From assembly GCA_003550325.1 (NCBI GenBank), contig QKWP01000007.1, forward strand, positions 795,886-859,885: a stretch of 64,000 nt of DNA, in the 5' to 3' direction. Shown one piece after another: positions 10,518-22,361 of this stretch; within the stretch, counting starts at the first letter, position 1; the number at the start of each line of letters is the position of its first letter. Both the position numbers and the translations under genes were made by a program. The stretch is from Gigaspora rosea. Its lineage: Eukaryota > Glomeromycota > Glomeromycetes > Diversisporales > Gigasporaceae. The notes under the pieces were generated by a model. That model was given only the letters and a program-made list of their open reading frames with translations. It was not told the DNA's origin and searched no databases.

Positions 10518-11036
10518 CTAATTGTTGTGGGGGTATCCAGACAGAGATAGGGTTGATGCATGGCTGTGCATGGGATTAAGAGTCAAAGAACATAGCATAG
10601 ATGTTCTATCAATGTCATTTTCAAAATTGTTGAGAATATAGACCTGTTCTGGGATATAGAATTCAGAGTAAAGGGTAACATAATCAATATTATCTAGTTG
10701 TTGTTGAGGATATCCAAATAGAGATGGGATCAATGCACGACTTCGCGTGAGATTAGGGATTATGGAAGGTAGAACAAATGTTCCATCAAAGTAATTATCA
10801 GAACCGTTAGAAACATGGACCTGTACTAAGTGTCTACAATCCGTCTTCGGTCCACGTTTTTTACCCGAATCAATAAAAGTACATCCAAGATTACGTAATG
10901 CACAACAATCACAAGTTGCTTCTCCAGAACATTTTGTATGTTTTTCCTGGCAATTTGTACACACCCTAGTCACATAAAAGCCTCATCGCTGTCGTTGTTG
11001 CTGTTTTTGTCGTCGTTGTTGACGTGGAAAATACAT
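10518..11036 (-). pseudogene. Decayed small Zn2Cys6 protein gene
   Basis: The frame starts at ATG 11036 with a basic, Gln/Arg-rich N terminus, then meets an in-frame TGA at 10985-10983, exactly where the paralogues have Arg in RRRGPYAT. Past it the Zn2Cys6 motif is complete: CTNC, six residues, C, five, C, two, C, six, C, then KKRGP. The rest has a partly repeated tail (GYPQQQLDNIDYVTLYSEFY). It stops at TAG 10518; beyond the stop the frame still encodes a repeat-like LDYIEDGTLYSDYY. Paralogues are at 25736-26317 and 60609-61073. The intact finger and two stops suggest recent decay of a DNA-binding protein gene; a short N-terminally started product cannot be excluded. Confidence 0.75.
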
Positions 11037-11049
11037 AATTGATCAATGG

Positions 11050-11980
11050 TTTAATGATTGTTAACGATAACAGAGAACTTGTAGTTTTAATCAAAAGGTA
11101 TGAACAAGAAAGGTATATTCAATACGTAAAACTTTTTGTATTATTATTATTTAATAGAAAAAGGAACAAAGAAAGATATTTATATTTGAACTTTGAACTC
11201 AACGAAATTTAAACTTATCACAATTTTATATTATATGGTGAAGTGATTTACATTATTTTGTATAGTCTAAAAAATCTTTAAGCATAATTGTTTAATTTTA
11301 TATCATGCATGTTATTGATCCTTTTTGTTTTGAAAACGATTTTTATAACGATAATTTTTATCATAGTGTTCGAAAATTAATCAAATTGTGTTATCTTAAT
11401 GTAGAGGGGCATGTTTTTTTTGCTAACCTTAGTGTGGGTAATTAGTCAATCGGAGAACATAACCCGGATCAGTCCGACACGTGAGAAAAGGAAATTCTCA
11501 ACATCCTAGCCAAACAAGATTAATATTTCCTTTATTTCCTTTATATTATAGGAAGAAAAAGCTGGTTTATTTTTATGTTAAATTTCCTTTTTGGGTTAGT
11601 ATCACCCGCAAAAATAAGTATTTCCGATACGACCTAAAGTTCATTACTACCAATGGTAACGGTTTTTTTATTTTACTTTTAACATTTTCAAGATACTGAA
11701 CTTTTTTTTTCATGAAAGCGTCTAACGTTAGAATTATTGTAGAGTATATCATTAAATGATAATTTTTAATATTCAAGTATGAGTGACGCAAAGAGAAAAC
11801 CTGTAAATGTGCTTTTTTAAACATTTATAAATACTTATTATCTTGATATAATTCAAATCATCTTACTAAAAACGATTGAAGTGATATTAGATAATAAGCA
11901 TTAAATTACTTGATTCTATTATATATTCATTAAAAACAAATCTTAACTTACGGTTCTTCCCTTGGCAGAAAAAAATGGGT
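11050..11980. other. Unassigned AT-rich stretch; likely promoter at its left end
   Basis: On the minus strand TTCAAATATAAATATCTTTC (about 11175-11194) lies roughly 150 bp before the ATG at 11036 and resembles the TATAAATATAAAAGATATTC block upstream of the paralogue at 60609. The remainder, including two overlapping unknown frames at 11481-11824, shows no domain and is not called. Confidence 0.4.
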
Positions 11981-12034
11981 GATGTGACAAGGCCTACCGA
12001 ACAATTAATTGCAATTAAATTGTAATATACTATA

Positions 12035-12150
12035 GATGCTTGACGAAACTATTTCGCCTGACTAAACCATAAGTTTCATCATAGTTTCGTCACTGACGAA
12101 ATGACGAAACTATTATGTTTCGTCAGGTCACGTGAGTTTCGTCAGGCATC
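12035..12150. mobile_element. Small GATGCTTGACGAAACT MITE
   Basis: Inverted ends GATGCTTGACGAAACT and, reversed, GATGCCTGACGAAACT enclose more GACGAAAC and GTTTCGTC units in both directions, 116 bp in all. It sits in an AATTGCAATTAATTG-rich repeat (about 11988-12260) whose start CTACCGAACAATTAATTG is mirrored near 17805-17830. Confidence 0.75.
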
Positions 12151-12294
12151 ATTATAATATACACATAAAAAATTGCAATCAATTAAAATTAATATTTAAA
12201 AAATTGAATTCAATTTGACATCATAATTGCAATTAATTGCAATTAATTGCAATTTTGCTTTTACGAGATTTATTAAAATATAAGTTTTAGGCCG

Positions 12295-12585
12295 GGTGTG
12301 TATTATTTCACTGACAATCACTTCATAGACACCCATTTCACCGATGAATTATTTACCGATAAGTTCATTTTACTGACAGTTCATTTCACTGACAAGTATT
12401 TTTCTATAAAGTACACTAATTTTAACCCTAATTCTACACTAACCCTAACGACAATGACCAGAATTACTTTGTCAGTGAAATGAGCTTCGGTGAAATAAAC
12501 TGTCGATAAAATGAACTTGTCGGTGAATAGTTTGTCAGTGAAATGGCATGTCTATGAAGTGATTGTCGGTGAAATGATTGCCACC
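12295..12585. repeat. Foldback repeat of TTTCACYGACA units (copy 1)
   Basis: The left arm is a chain of CATTTCACTGACA-like units; the right arm is the same chain reversed (TGTCGGTGAAATG). The arms meet at a short core with CCCTAACGACAATGACCAG. The unit spacing is irregular (about 13-22 bp). Related copies lie at 12855-13968 and 46503-46820. No protein is encoded. Confidence 0.8.
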
Positions 12586-12854
12586 TGTTTTTGTTTTCTG
12601 TTTTATTTTTGGTTTTGTTTTGGTTTTGGACGTACAATTGAAAATGAAAACATCAATAACATTCTATTATAGTAAATTTTTACGTATTAATATGATTTTT
12701 TTATATATACTATTGCTATATGATTTTTTATGAATGCATTGTATATATTCCCTATGAAAACTTGATACACAGAAATGCATGCATAAATATGAAATTGCAT
12801 GCGGGTAAGCATGGGTTTCAAAATCACTGCACGGAAACTGCACGGAAACAGATT

Positions 12855-13968
12855 TGATAAACTTCACTGAAAACTACTTATCTGACACCAATTTCGCTGA
12901 CCGCCATTTTAATGATAGCCCGCTTCCCCGACAGCACATTTCCTTGACAACCCATTTTCCCAACAGCTTGCTTCTCTGAATCCACTTTCTTGACATTCCA
13001 TTTGACTAACATTCGATTTCACCTACACCCATTTCGCTGACAGCTATTAATAAAGCTTCACAAATAGATTAGTTTTATATTATATAAATGATTTTTGATT
13101 ATCAATCATTTTTTTCATGTGATAGAAAATGATGGAAATTATTTAAATTATTACAGACTGTGAGAATGTAATTTTTGATTTGCTATATAGCCAAAAAAAC
13201 CATGAAAAAATTTAAAATAAGATGATCGTAATCGATCTATTGCTTTCTTTATGAATTAATAATCAGTTGTTATCTATTTATATACAGTATATGTTGTGCG
13301 TCAGATTAAACCTTGCGTCAGATTGAATCTGATGTACTATCAGTTGACCAGCATTAAATGTCAGCAACAACTGGCCTAAACTAACCTCTAACTTTACCGC
13401 ATATCGGCAGATTTGACACAAGTAAATCACTATGTGATAATTCAGTAATTATATATGAAATCAATGATTTTTATTGGATGCTGTTCTGATTTATTTCCTT
13501 ATTTAGTAATTTTCAATCAGAATTCAATCACAACAAACATCACATTGATCACGTGTAATAAATTGATTGACCGGTTATTCAAATTTATGATTTGTTTATA
13601 TCAAAAATATACATGTAGATCATTTCTCAAATTATCACATCAATGAGTCAAATCTGTCTATATAAAAATTTTACCCTAACCCTAATCTAATTTAGGCTGG
13701 GTCTAATCTGACGCACGGCATATATATAGTTATAATTCGCAAATAGCTGTCGACGAAATAAAATAAGATGTCAGTAAAATGGGATGTTGAGAAAGTGGCT
13801 GTTGGCAAAATGGGATGTCGGTGAAAAGGACTCGAGGAAGTAAGTTGTTGGGGAAATGAATTGTCAGGAAATGGGGTTGTCAGAATTGTGGGTGTCAGTG
13901 AAATGGCTGTCGGTGTAATTGGTGTCGGAGAAATAGGTGTCAGCAAATTGGGAAATGCCCATAGAAAC
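12855..13968. repeat. Foldback TTTCNCTGACA repeat inserted in copy A (copy 2)
   Basis: Copy B reads continuously GGAAACTGATCATCCAAAAA where copy A has GGAAACAGAT, then 1.1 kb of insert, then GAAACTGATTATCCAAAAA. AAACAGAT/AAACTGAT may be an 8-bp duplication. The arms (about 12880-13045 and 13740-13960) are chains of CATTTCGCTGACA-like units and their reverse. Its core carries the nested element at 13296-13716. Confidence 0.8.
13296..13716. mobile_element. MITE nested in the foldback core
   Basis: Inverted ends GTGCGTCAGATTAAACC and, reversed, GTGCGTCAGATTAGACC bound it, with ATATG on both sides. Its core holds CCCTAACCCTAA near 13673. An inner stretch (about 13540-13670, TTTGTTTATATCA, CAATGAGTCAAATC, TCTATATAAA) resembles 3790-3890 upstream of the secreted-peptide gene, so it may carry a piece of a promoter. 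Confidence 0.6.
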
Positions 13969-14089
13969 TGATTATCCAAAAAATTTAATACACGTTATCA
14001 CACAAAAATTGAAATCCATGCACTATCATGCATAGTATTATATCCATATATTGACGTTTATTAATCTTTATGATCACATGATTTCTGTG

Positions 14090-15420
14090 CACAATCGTTA
14101 AGATTCTTAACGATCATTATTTCTGTGCACTGACGTGCACAATTGTATGATTCTTAACGATTATTATAATTTTCGTGCACTGACGAGTACAATCGTTAAG
14201 ATTCTTAACGATCATAATTTCAGTGCACTGACATCGCAGTTATAACAATCGTTAAGATTCCTTAACGATTACAATTTTGTACACAGAAGTGCACAATTGT
14301 TAAGATTCTTAATGATCATAATTTTCATGTGCTGATGTGCACAATTGTAAGATTCTTAACAATCATTCTTAATGATCATATCATTATTGCGCTTTGCAAA
14401 AATGTGTGACCTTTGCATATCATGATGTCATGTAAAATCAGGAGAAATCAGCCAATTCTTGTGGATTTTTCGATTCTTTAAGAATTTTAAAGATTTTAGA
14501 TAAAATATAGACTCATTAATTGAAAATTATGATCAATAATATTTAAAATCTCAGAAATTTTTCCAGTATCATCACTGTGAAATCACAGGGTCACAGTTTT
14601 TTGCAAAGCGCTATAAAATACTTAATAATCATACCATTAAGATTCTTAATGATCATTATTAACGATCATATCGTTAAGATTCTAATGATCATATCATTAA
14701 GATTCTTAATGATTATTCTTAATGATTATATCATTAAGAATCTTAATGATCATATCTTTAAGAATCTTAACGATCATATCATTAAGAATTTAATGATCAT
14801 ATCGTTAAGATTCTTAATGATCATTCTTAATGATCATATTGTTAAGATTCTTAATGATCATATCGTTAAGATTCTTAATAATCATATTGTTAAGATTCTT
14901 AACGATCATATCATTAAGAATCTTAATGATCATATCGTTAAGATTCTTAATGATCATATTATTAAGAATCTTAACGATCACATCATTAAGATTCTTAACA
15001 ATAATATCATTAAGAATCTTAACAACCATATCGTTANTTAACGATCACATCATTAAGATTCTTAACAATAATATCATTAAGAATCTTAACAACCATATCG
15101 TTAAGAATCTTAATGATTATATCGTTAAGAATCCTAATGATTATATTATTAAGATTCTTAACGATTATATCATTAAGAATCTTAACGATCATAACATTAA
15201 GCTCTTAACGATCATGTAAAATTCTTAACAATCATATCATTAAGATTCTTAATGATCATATCATTAAGATTCTTAATAATAATATTGTTAAGATTCCTTA
15301 ATGATGTGCATTAACATGCACAATCATTAATGTTCTTAATGATTATAATTTTTATGCACTGATATGCACAATCGTTAAGATTCTTAATGATTATGCATAA
15401 TTCCATGTACTGTGATCATT
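14090..15420. repeat. Palindromic CGTTAAGATTCTTAACG satellite array in copy A
   Basis: Dozens of units of the form ATCGTTAAGATTCTTAACGA/ATGATCAT lie head to tail in both orientations. The outer parts are spaced by GTGCACTGACGTGCACAA blocks; the middle is denser, about 21-24 bp per unit. Long open frames over it (for example 14577-15041) are low-complexity products of the repeat, not genes. Confidence 0.95.
15037..15037. other. Single-N assembly join with duplicated flanks
   Basis: The 66 bp before the N (14971-15036) are identical to the 66 bp after it (15038-15103). As at 5308, this looks like two overlapping contig ends left unmerged. Confidence 0.85.
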
Positions 15421-15768
15421 AAAGACTATAATTTCCGTGCATTGATGCACACTTTTTTTATTTTTTTGTTTTTTTTTTTTGCATCTAACAATAATAATTT
15501 TCGTTCTTTGACGTGCACAAATTACATTTGATTTGTAAGTAAATAAATATTTACTTTTTTATTTTATTTTTTTTGTTTTCTTTTATTTTAACAATTTTTT
15601 TTTTACAACTCACTAATTTTCATATAATTTTTTTTAGTTATTGTCATTGCTTTTGAAGTTATCCTTTGGAGTTATTGCCTTGCAAGTTGCTCTTTGAAAT
15701 CACTATCATTTTTGGTATATGTTTATTCATCATTTTTGAGGTATTAAAGCTTTTTTTTGAATTTTACT

Positions 15769-16092
15769 AACTATAACCAGCGGTGATCATCACCGGTGTG
15801 CAATTAACCAATAAATTTGCAGGATCAGGTGTAAAGTGTAAATCAGTTTGTGTAACAAAAATAAAGATTTTTTTTAAAAAAATGCTAATATCTCAAGAAT
15901 TTGTCTATGAAACTACCTTTGACATTCTAACAAAAAAAATTCCTTGCTAAATTTTGCATATATTAGACACCCTGCTAAAATCCCAGGCCTCACCCTAACC
16001 CTAAAGTAAATGAAATGAACTTTTTTTGTTTTATCGTTATTGGTTAATTACATACCGGTGATGATCACCGCCGGTTATTTGTAGTTAAATTC
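15769..16092. mobile_element. GGTGATCATCACCGG MITE inserted in copy A
   Basis: The left end has ATAACCAGCGGTGATCATCA then CCGGT; the right end reversed has ATAACCGGCGGTGATCATCA then CCGGT. Both continue into AATTAACCAATAA. Copy B lacks this insert at the matching place (near 56130), which confirms it is mobile. The inner part has GGATCAGGTGTAAAGTG and CACCCTAACCCTAAAG. Relatives lie at 28829-29184 and 29337-29692. Confidence 0.85.
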
Positions 16093-16981
16093 TTTTTTTC
16101 TTACTATTTTTTTTTCAATTTTTATTTACTTTCAGTATATTATTACATTTTAGTATCTCCCTTGAGTTACTGCCATTAGAGTTGCCACAATTGGAGTTGT
16201 TACTATTGGAGTTATTGCTAGAGTAGTCACTTCAATTTTTTTTTTTTTTTGAACCTTTCATTTTGATACTATTGCTTTACTTTGTCTTTTTTTCGATATT
16301 ATTAGTTTCTAGGTTATTTTTAAAATATTTTTAGTAATTAAATGTATTTTCTTATTTGGCATGTAAATTATTAAATTAAAGTATTCGTATTATAAATTTA
16401 ATTAATAAAATAATAAAATTTAGTTAATAAAATATAAAATTTAATTAATAAAAATTACAAAATTTAGTTAATAAAATTATAAAATTTAGTTAATAAAATA
16501 ATAATATAAATGTATATACGGATATATATTATTATGTTTTATGTATGGATATATGCTTTTATATGTTACCTGCACGTAAATATGCACGAGACAATGCACG
16601 CGAAAACACATAAAATTGCACGTTAGTACGTGCACTGTTGCACGGAATCTGCGCCCTTTTACGTGCTGTAAACGTGCTTTCTCATACATTGTCTCGTATA
16701 GATTTACGTGCAGGTTCGCGTGGTTCCATATCCAAATTTTTTCGTGTATTGCAGTATCATTTCGTGCTGCAATTTGTTATAGGGATTGCAAGTAAAGTTA
16801 GATTTCTAAATTTATGAACTGTTTGATAAACACCAAACTACCATACAAAAGAATGCTATTATTCGTCCATTCATCAAACATAGTTCAATTTTCTCTAGTA
16901 AAGTATATTTTATTCTTTTGCGTACTGTACAATCTCTGCTAACTATAAATATATTTGACAACTGTTGAAGCATCCAATTTC

Positions 16982-17037
16982 TTTTTTTTTTCTTTTTTTT
17001 AAACCCCTTTTATAAAGGGACGCCGGGAGGCTTAATT
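16982..17037 (-). mobile_element. Very short 5'-truncated retroposed fragment
   Basis: A GC-rich stub (GCCTCCCGGCGTCCCTTTAT, minus strand) with an A-rich tail is flanked by a 13-bp direct duplication AGCATCCAATTTC at 16969-16981 and 17038-17050. The tail plus duplication are the marks of LINE-driven insertion. The source (LINE or SINE) is not in this window. Confidence 0.8.
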
Positions 17038-17050
17038 AGCATCCAATTTC

Positions 17051-19558
17051 GAAAGATTAGTATGTGAGACGAAATCTGGATTCTCACTTACGTTAAGAGG
17101 CAATCGACACTTTACAATTAAGCTCACCCAATTAAAAACATTAACTACGCTTGCGCTATAATAAAAATCTTAGAGTTTACTATAGAATAAGAAACATTTC
17201 CAATACTCTGTTGATGAAAGTATGTCATCAACACTTATTTTCAGCCCCATTAACTGTTTTAGATAAGTTTTTTTGGGACCTTCCTTTTTGTCGTCGATCT
17301 GTTTATATTTTTTAGATGTACATCACGTGATCGGAAATTAATTTAAAGCTTTCAAATTTTGCGTTAAATGATTCATTAAATTTCTTTTTTGGGGTTATTG
17401 GTGTGATCCAAGAGTGTATAAATTGCATGGACACTTGCCATCACTTGCAGGTTTAAAAAAACTTCTCTATAGCATTTGTTCGTAATTTTTGCATTCATTA
17501 GTTTGCACAGTTTGTAAATTTTGTCAGGTTATTTAAAAGAAAAAAATCGAAAAAGAAAAAAAAGAAATCACTTGATTTCTGTAATTACGATAATTTTTTA
17601 TGTTCACAGTTTGTAAATTTTGTCAGGTTATTTTTTTTTTTAAAAAAAAATAAGAAAAGAAATCGCTTAATCATTGCTATCTGTAATTACATATAGCGAT
17701 ATTATTTTTTTATTACAATTTCTTATCTAAAAAATTGCAATTAATTAACTAATTGTGGCTGCGCCACCAATCAATTAATTGGGTTCGAAAAATTGCAAAT
17801 AATTGTCCCCACAATTAATTATTCGGTAGACCTGGATATGACTGAATAAAATTGGTTGTCGTACAAAACTGTCCGAGTTTAATCAATGTTAGATTTTTAA
17901 TTTCTCCAAACAATCATTCACAATGATAATGCTCCCTCTTGGGCTTGCAGACCGTATTTTCCCTTAATCATCATTAATTCGAATACAAATGCAATTGTTA
18001 TAAATTGAAAATAGTTTTTATTACTAAATTCTTAAATTTTTTTTTCTTTTGCATATTATATTAACAATTTCAGAACCCAATATTACATAAATTATTTTTA
18101 TACAGATAATTTAAAAATATATAACGTTAGCATCAAAATTAAACTTCATATTAGCGTAAAACATCATTTTACTTCACTAGTTACAGTTCAATTGTATTTT
18201 ATAAACTGGTTTGAAGTAACTCCTATAGGACGTAACTTTGTCTTTGCAGTAATTCGCACGAATAAGGGATTGAAATTGTGTTATTCAATTTTAAATTTAT
18301 AAAATAAACTTGACTGTTTTCCTTTTTTATATATGTTTAAATATAAGCACCTATATACCTGAAGAATTTTGTCTTTATCAGTGCCAACAGACACTGCATT
18401 CTTAGTGTTCTTATATAATACAAATCATTCTAAAAATTTTTAATTGAATACTTTTGCAATTTTTTTTTTAACATAGCATATATGGTTATATTAATTTCTA
18501 TCTACTGGTTGATTTAAATTTTAATTCTGTTAAAATTAAAAATTAAAAATCAAATTTATTATAATTTTATAACTGCAATAACTAATAAAAAATGTAAGTT
18601 ATGGCCTGAACAGTAAAATTGATTTATTATTTCACAGCTTATAGACACATTCATTTGCCTATATGCTTGCACCTTCATGTTAAAATATGAATCATGAGTC
18701 ATCATATAATAGTTTCCGACTAATGTTTTTTTCTTAAAATATTATCAGAGTTGGATTTTTAAACAATAAAATCCTTTTATTTAAAATAATAATAAATTAA
18801 CAATATAAGGGTGACAAATATTTTAACTTTTTATCCCATAAAAAGAGTAAAAATTTAGTGATACACGTGTATATGTTTTCGATAATGTTTTCTTCAATAA
18901 TCTTAATGTTATGTTTGCAATAAAATATTAGGCACTTACGTTGCTAAATCAATTTAAACTACAGTTAATTATCTATATAACGGATTTTTAGGCCTTATGA
19001 TTAATTTTTTTGTAAATCCTTTATATAACTTTTACTAATATTCATAACGGATCTATAATAATTTTAAAATTTTAAATCCATTATATAGGTGATTTTATTG
19101 TAAAGGTACGCTTTATATGTAATTGACCGTAAAATATTTAAAAAGAAATCAATTCATGTAAAAAACAATGCTTTATTTTATGATAAATTTTACTTGCATA
19201 ACCTTATTAAGAAACAATAAGGCTACACGTATGTTCATGCATTTACAAGTAATCACATGAAAACAAGTAATTTTTATGGGCTACTAGCCATATTATTAAT
19301 TATATTAATTTTTATGGCAAATAATATACAATAATATAGATTTTAATCTTATTATAAGTAAAATACGTACAATCTTCTATATATAATAATTTGCAATATA
19401 ACTAAGAACAAATAAAATATTGTTTTTATTACAATATAAGATTTCTAACTATTGGAATTTTAAATTCAAGATATCGTTGAATTTTTTATGTACATTCGGT
19501 TTTTAAATTTGTCTTGTACGAGTCGTCCTGCAGTCCATTCTTAATCGTTATCCAATTA
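17051..19558. other. Non-coding stretch with a promoter-like block
   Basis: GTGTATAAATTGCATGG at about 17415 looks like a core promoter but no frame follows. A roughly 100-bp direct duplication repeats CACAGTTTGTAAATTTTGTC at about 17507 and 17606. An AATTAATTGTG/CACAATTAATT inverted stretch ends near 17830 with ATTCGGTAGACC. The remainder is AT-rich with no recognised feature. Confidence 0.45.
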
Positions 19559-19559
19559 A

Positions 19560-20930
19560 TATAGCCCAATATTAAAGCTATGGCTCGACAGAGTTCACAT
19601 GTGTCGGGGGTTTTTTTTTATCAAGCTTCGTTTCACAAAAGTTCACATGAAAAGAATAAATAAAGTACATACGTACGTACGCAAGATGCAAAAAACATTC
19701 CAGATTTACGTTATACCTGATCTTTAGATTTAATTGGATAACAAAATTCATTAAGGCGTTACAATTCTAAATATAGATAATTTATCTCATCCCCGTAAAA
19801 TCTCGAAATAGCAGGGGTGAAATTACGAATTTTGGTCTTAATTCGGGCCAAGATTCGGAATAATACCCATGTCCGTTATTTCGAGATATTACGGTTGCAT
19901 GATTACAATTATTCGGGTTTTAAAAGATCTCCCAAAAACCAAAATACGTATAAACAATCCTAGGTGATTTACCAACCTCATATTACTATTTCGAAATATA
20001 AAAAAAAATGATATGATTTATCGCATTACAATAAATTGTTACAATAAATTTACTTTTTAAGTAGAAAGAATAACGTGCTTATGATTTAAAAGCATGTTTG
20101 CTGTCGTAAACCGGTTTCCCGTTGTTCATTAGATCCACGTGAAATATTTACATGCATGTTATTTTACCTTTATTTTAATTTCCTATCTATGGCCGTAACC
20201 TCCATTGTAATAATTTCTCCAGGTTATGTACAACAAAATTCTGTTTGATAAATATTCGACGACCCTTTTTTGACTTTGACTTACTTATCCGATTCTCAAA
20301 TTTTTCATTTGGTACATTTGAGGATCCCCGTATATTTGTATCTTTCGTGTATGAATCAACTCCAATTAAATTAATTTAAACTCTAGTTTTGTTGTACATT
20401 ATGTGTTTGACTCATAAAAATCTTGTAAATTCACAAGTATATTTCGACAAAAATATATTTTTACAAACGGAAAATTGAATTCTTTATTGTTTCAAAAATA
20501 TGCATAAACATGTTTCTTTTCCTATGGTCTGATGACTCATCACCCGAAGAAGGGAATTAACATGTTTTTCAAACAATACTGCATTTAATAACAAATATTC
20601 TGGGAGTTAACAAAGAACTTCTAACTTTTATTCTTTTTGTAAGGCGTAAAAATCGTAAAAATTCTATATATAACAATTGTTCCTATTCATTAAATAATAC
20701 GTAGGAATTTTATTCCTTATTAATCTTTATAAATTTAAGTTCTGCAAAATTTTCTTTTAAAACTTCATTCTAAATATGTCATGATTAAAAGAAATTAACC
20801 GGAGTATATGTGCTCAATAAAAGTGCCTAATAAATATTTGAACGGGAACAATTGCCTAAATAAAGAAACATGAAGCATAATTTTAATGAACACCACATTT
20901 CATGAGTATACACAAAAGTTTAATGTACTA
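19560..20930 (+). repeat. Segmental direct duplication, unit A
   Basis: It matches 22780-24160 in the same order and orientation with a spacing of about 3.2 kb. Shared blocks include ATAGCCCAATAT, GTTATACCTGATCTTT, GTAAACCGGTTTCC, ATTAAATAATACGTAGGAAT and ACCGGAGTATATGTGCTCAA. By eye the copies are roughly 75-85% alike with indels. No long frame is conserved between them, so this is a non-coding or decayed unit. Confidence 0.8.
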
Positions 20931-22246
20931 CTTCATCCACTTAACTTGCCACTTATCTGTTATTCGTATGTACAGTACGTCACTCATTATTCCGACGGAG
21001 AGATACGAAAGATTATATTATGTACTACCTTATTTTTCCTATCTTTGCGGAATTATATAAGAAAGAATTATACGCAATAACCAATTAACAAATTAACATA
21101 ATTAAAATAGGTTAAATGAACAGAACAAATCAGTTAATTTATAAATAATAACATTTTGACCTATATTATTGAGATTGCAGCTAGTTCTCATTAGGTACAC
21201 TAATATCTAAGCATACCAAAAATAATAATCATACACCGGCCCAGTTCCGAAAATTATGAAAATGGCGTACATTTGTGTATCGCAAAATGAAAACTTTATT
21301 TTTTGTGTCACAAAATTCTTGTATAAATTTACAACAAATAATTTTTCCGCGTTTAACCTCATGCATAATTTCAACCCAACACTATGATTGGATAAGTTTC
21401 CGGTGGGGATAAAAGCCGGCTATTCGAATAAAAGGACCCCATACTGTGTAACCAGAGATCTATGGATTACTTTCCTAGGAAATAAAAGCTTTATTCTTCG
21501 TTTTGTATGATACCATGGTGGTGGTTTAACGACTTATTATCGCTACTTTAATTAGCGAAAAAAAAAAAGAGTTTCCAGCAATGCTTGTTATTTCCCCGGT
21601 AAACTGAGAAAATAACAATTTTCGGAAACTTGTTTTTTCTTCACTGATTAGTGGAATAATGGCATATATCTCATCAAAAATCTTCTGTTTATTGATGAAT
21701 TTTAAATGTAATTAAAGAAAATAGCTTTAAATTGTTATAATTATTGCGATGGTTCTTTGAAAACACAAGTTTTATGATGTATACATATACTAGAGCTAAC
21801 GTTCCATAAATGTTTTACAATATAGCAGATTTTAAATTCGCATAATAAATATTTCTTCTTTTAAATATAATGTAATAAATATGATTAAGTGATTTTTTTT
21901 AAGTTCATAAACTGCTATTAATAGATTGATGTATTTGATTATACTTGCACTGAAGCATAATTTTATATTCTATTAAAATTATCGAAAAATTTTCAAGAAA
22001 TTCACTTATTAAATTCTTAATTTTTTTTTTTTTAGGTTACGAGCATATTAATTAATTTTTCTAGGCCTTATTATGAACACTTAATTCCAGTGGCTATTTT
22101 TAGATTATTTATTTTTCCATTTTAATAAGACCTTCTCAGGCACTTTATTAAATTTAATTTACCCGTTATTTCCATATTAAATTTTGATCTGTATTTAAAT
22201 ATTAGATCTGCAGCTTAACTTTCCTGTTATATAACTTACGTATGTA
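20931..22246. other. Spacer between the two duplication units
   Basis: AT-rich sequence without a recognised gene. The 64-residue frame starting at 20886 overlaps the end of unit A but is not conserved in unit B, so it is not called. ATAAAAGGACCCC near 21440 is only weakly promoter-like. Confidence 0.5.
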
Positions 22247-22361
22247 CAGGGTTGTGAACTTGCATTGTCTAATGGGAAAAAAATGGAAAAAAGTCATTAG
22301 ACAAATATATGTCTATTAATAGTTTTTTATGATGTCTAATGGCTGTCTATTCACAACCTAG
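22247..22361. mobile_element. hAT-type MITE, 115 bp
   Basis: Ends CAGGGTTGTGAA and, reversed, CTAGGTTGTGAA are flanked by a perfect 8-bp duplication CGTATGTA (22239-22246 and 22362-22369). Inner ATTGTCTAATGG/CATTAGACA units are inverted. Non-coding. Confidence 0.92.

Larger units (their letters stand above)
12750..16784 (+). mobile_element. Copy A of a 4 kb non-coding TIR element, 3-bp target duplication
   Basis: It starts CCCTATGAAAACTTGA and ends in the reverse of CCCTATAACAAATTGC. ATT flanks it at 12747-12749 and 16785-16787. Copy B (55460-60415, opposite strand) has its own flanking CAG, so the boundaries are independently confirmed. Inside are GTGCACGGAAA blocks, an array of palindromic CGTTAAGATTCTTAACG units (about 14090-15420) and T-rich sequence with GTTATTGCC units. 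It carries insertions at 12855-13968 and 15769-16092. No transposase is seen, so it is non-autonomous. A 3-bp duplication and rich subterminal repeats suggest a CACTA-like (CMC) origin, but the CCCTAT end is not the usual CACTA. Confidence 0.85.

Noticed and set aside
13692-13979. Minus-strand frame of 95 residues rich in Pro, Thr and Ser
   Set aside because: It is the translation of the TTTCACTGACA chain in the foldback arm.
14577-15219. Long overlapping open frames on both strands rich in Ile, Leu, Asn and Asp
   Set aside because: They are low-complexity products of the palindromic TTAAGATTCTTAA array and cross the N; no domain is present.
14090-15420. CRISPR-like look of repeat and spacer units
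   Set aside because: The units are palindromic in both orientations, spacers are repeats themselves, and the context is a eukaryotic transposon.
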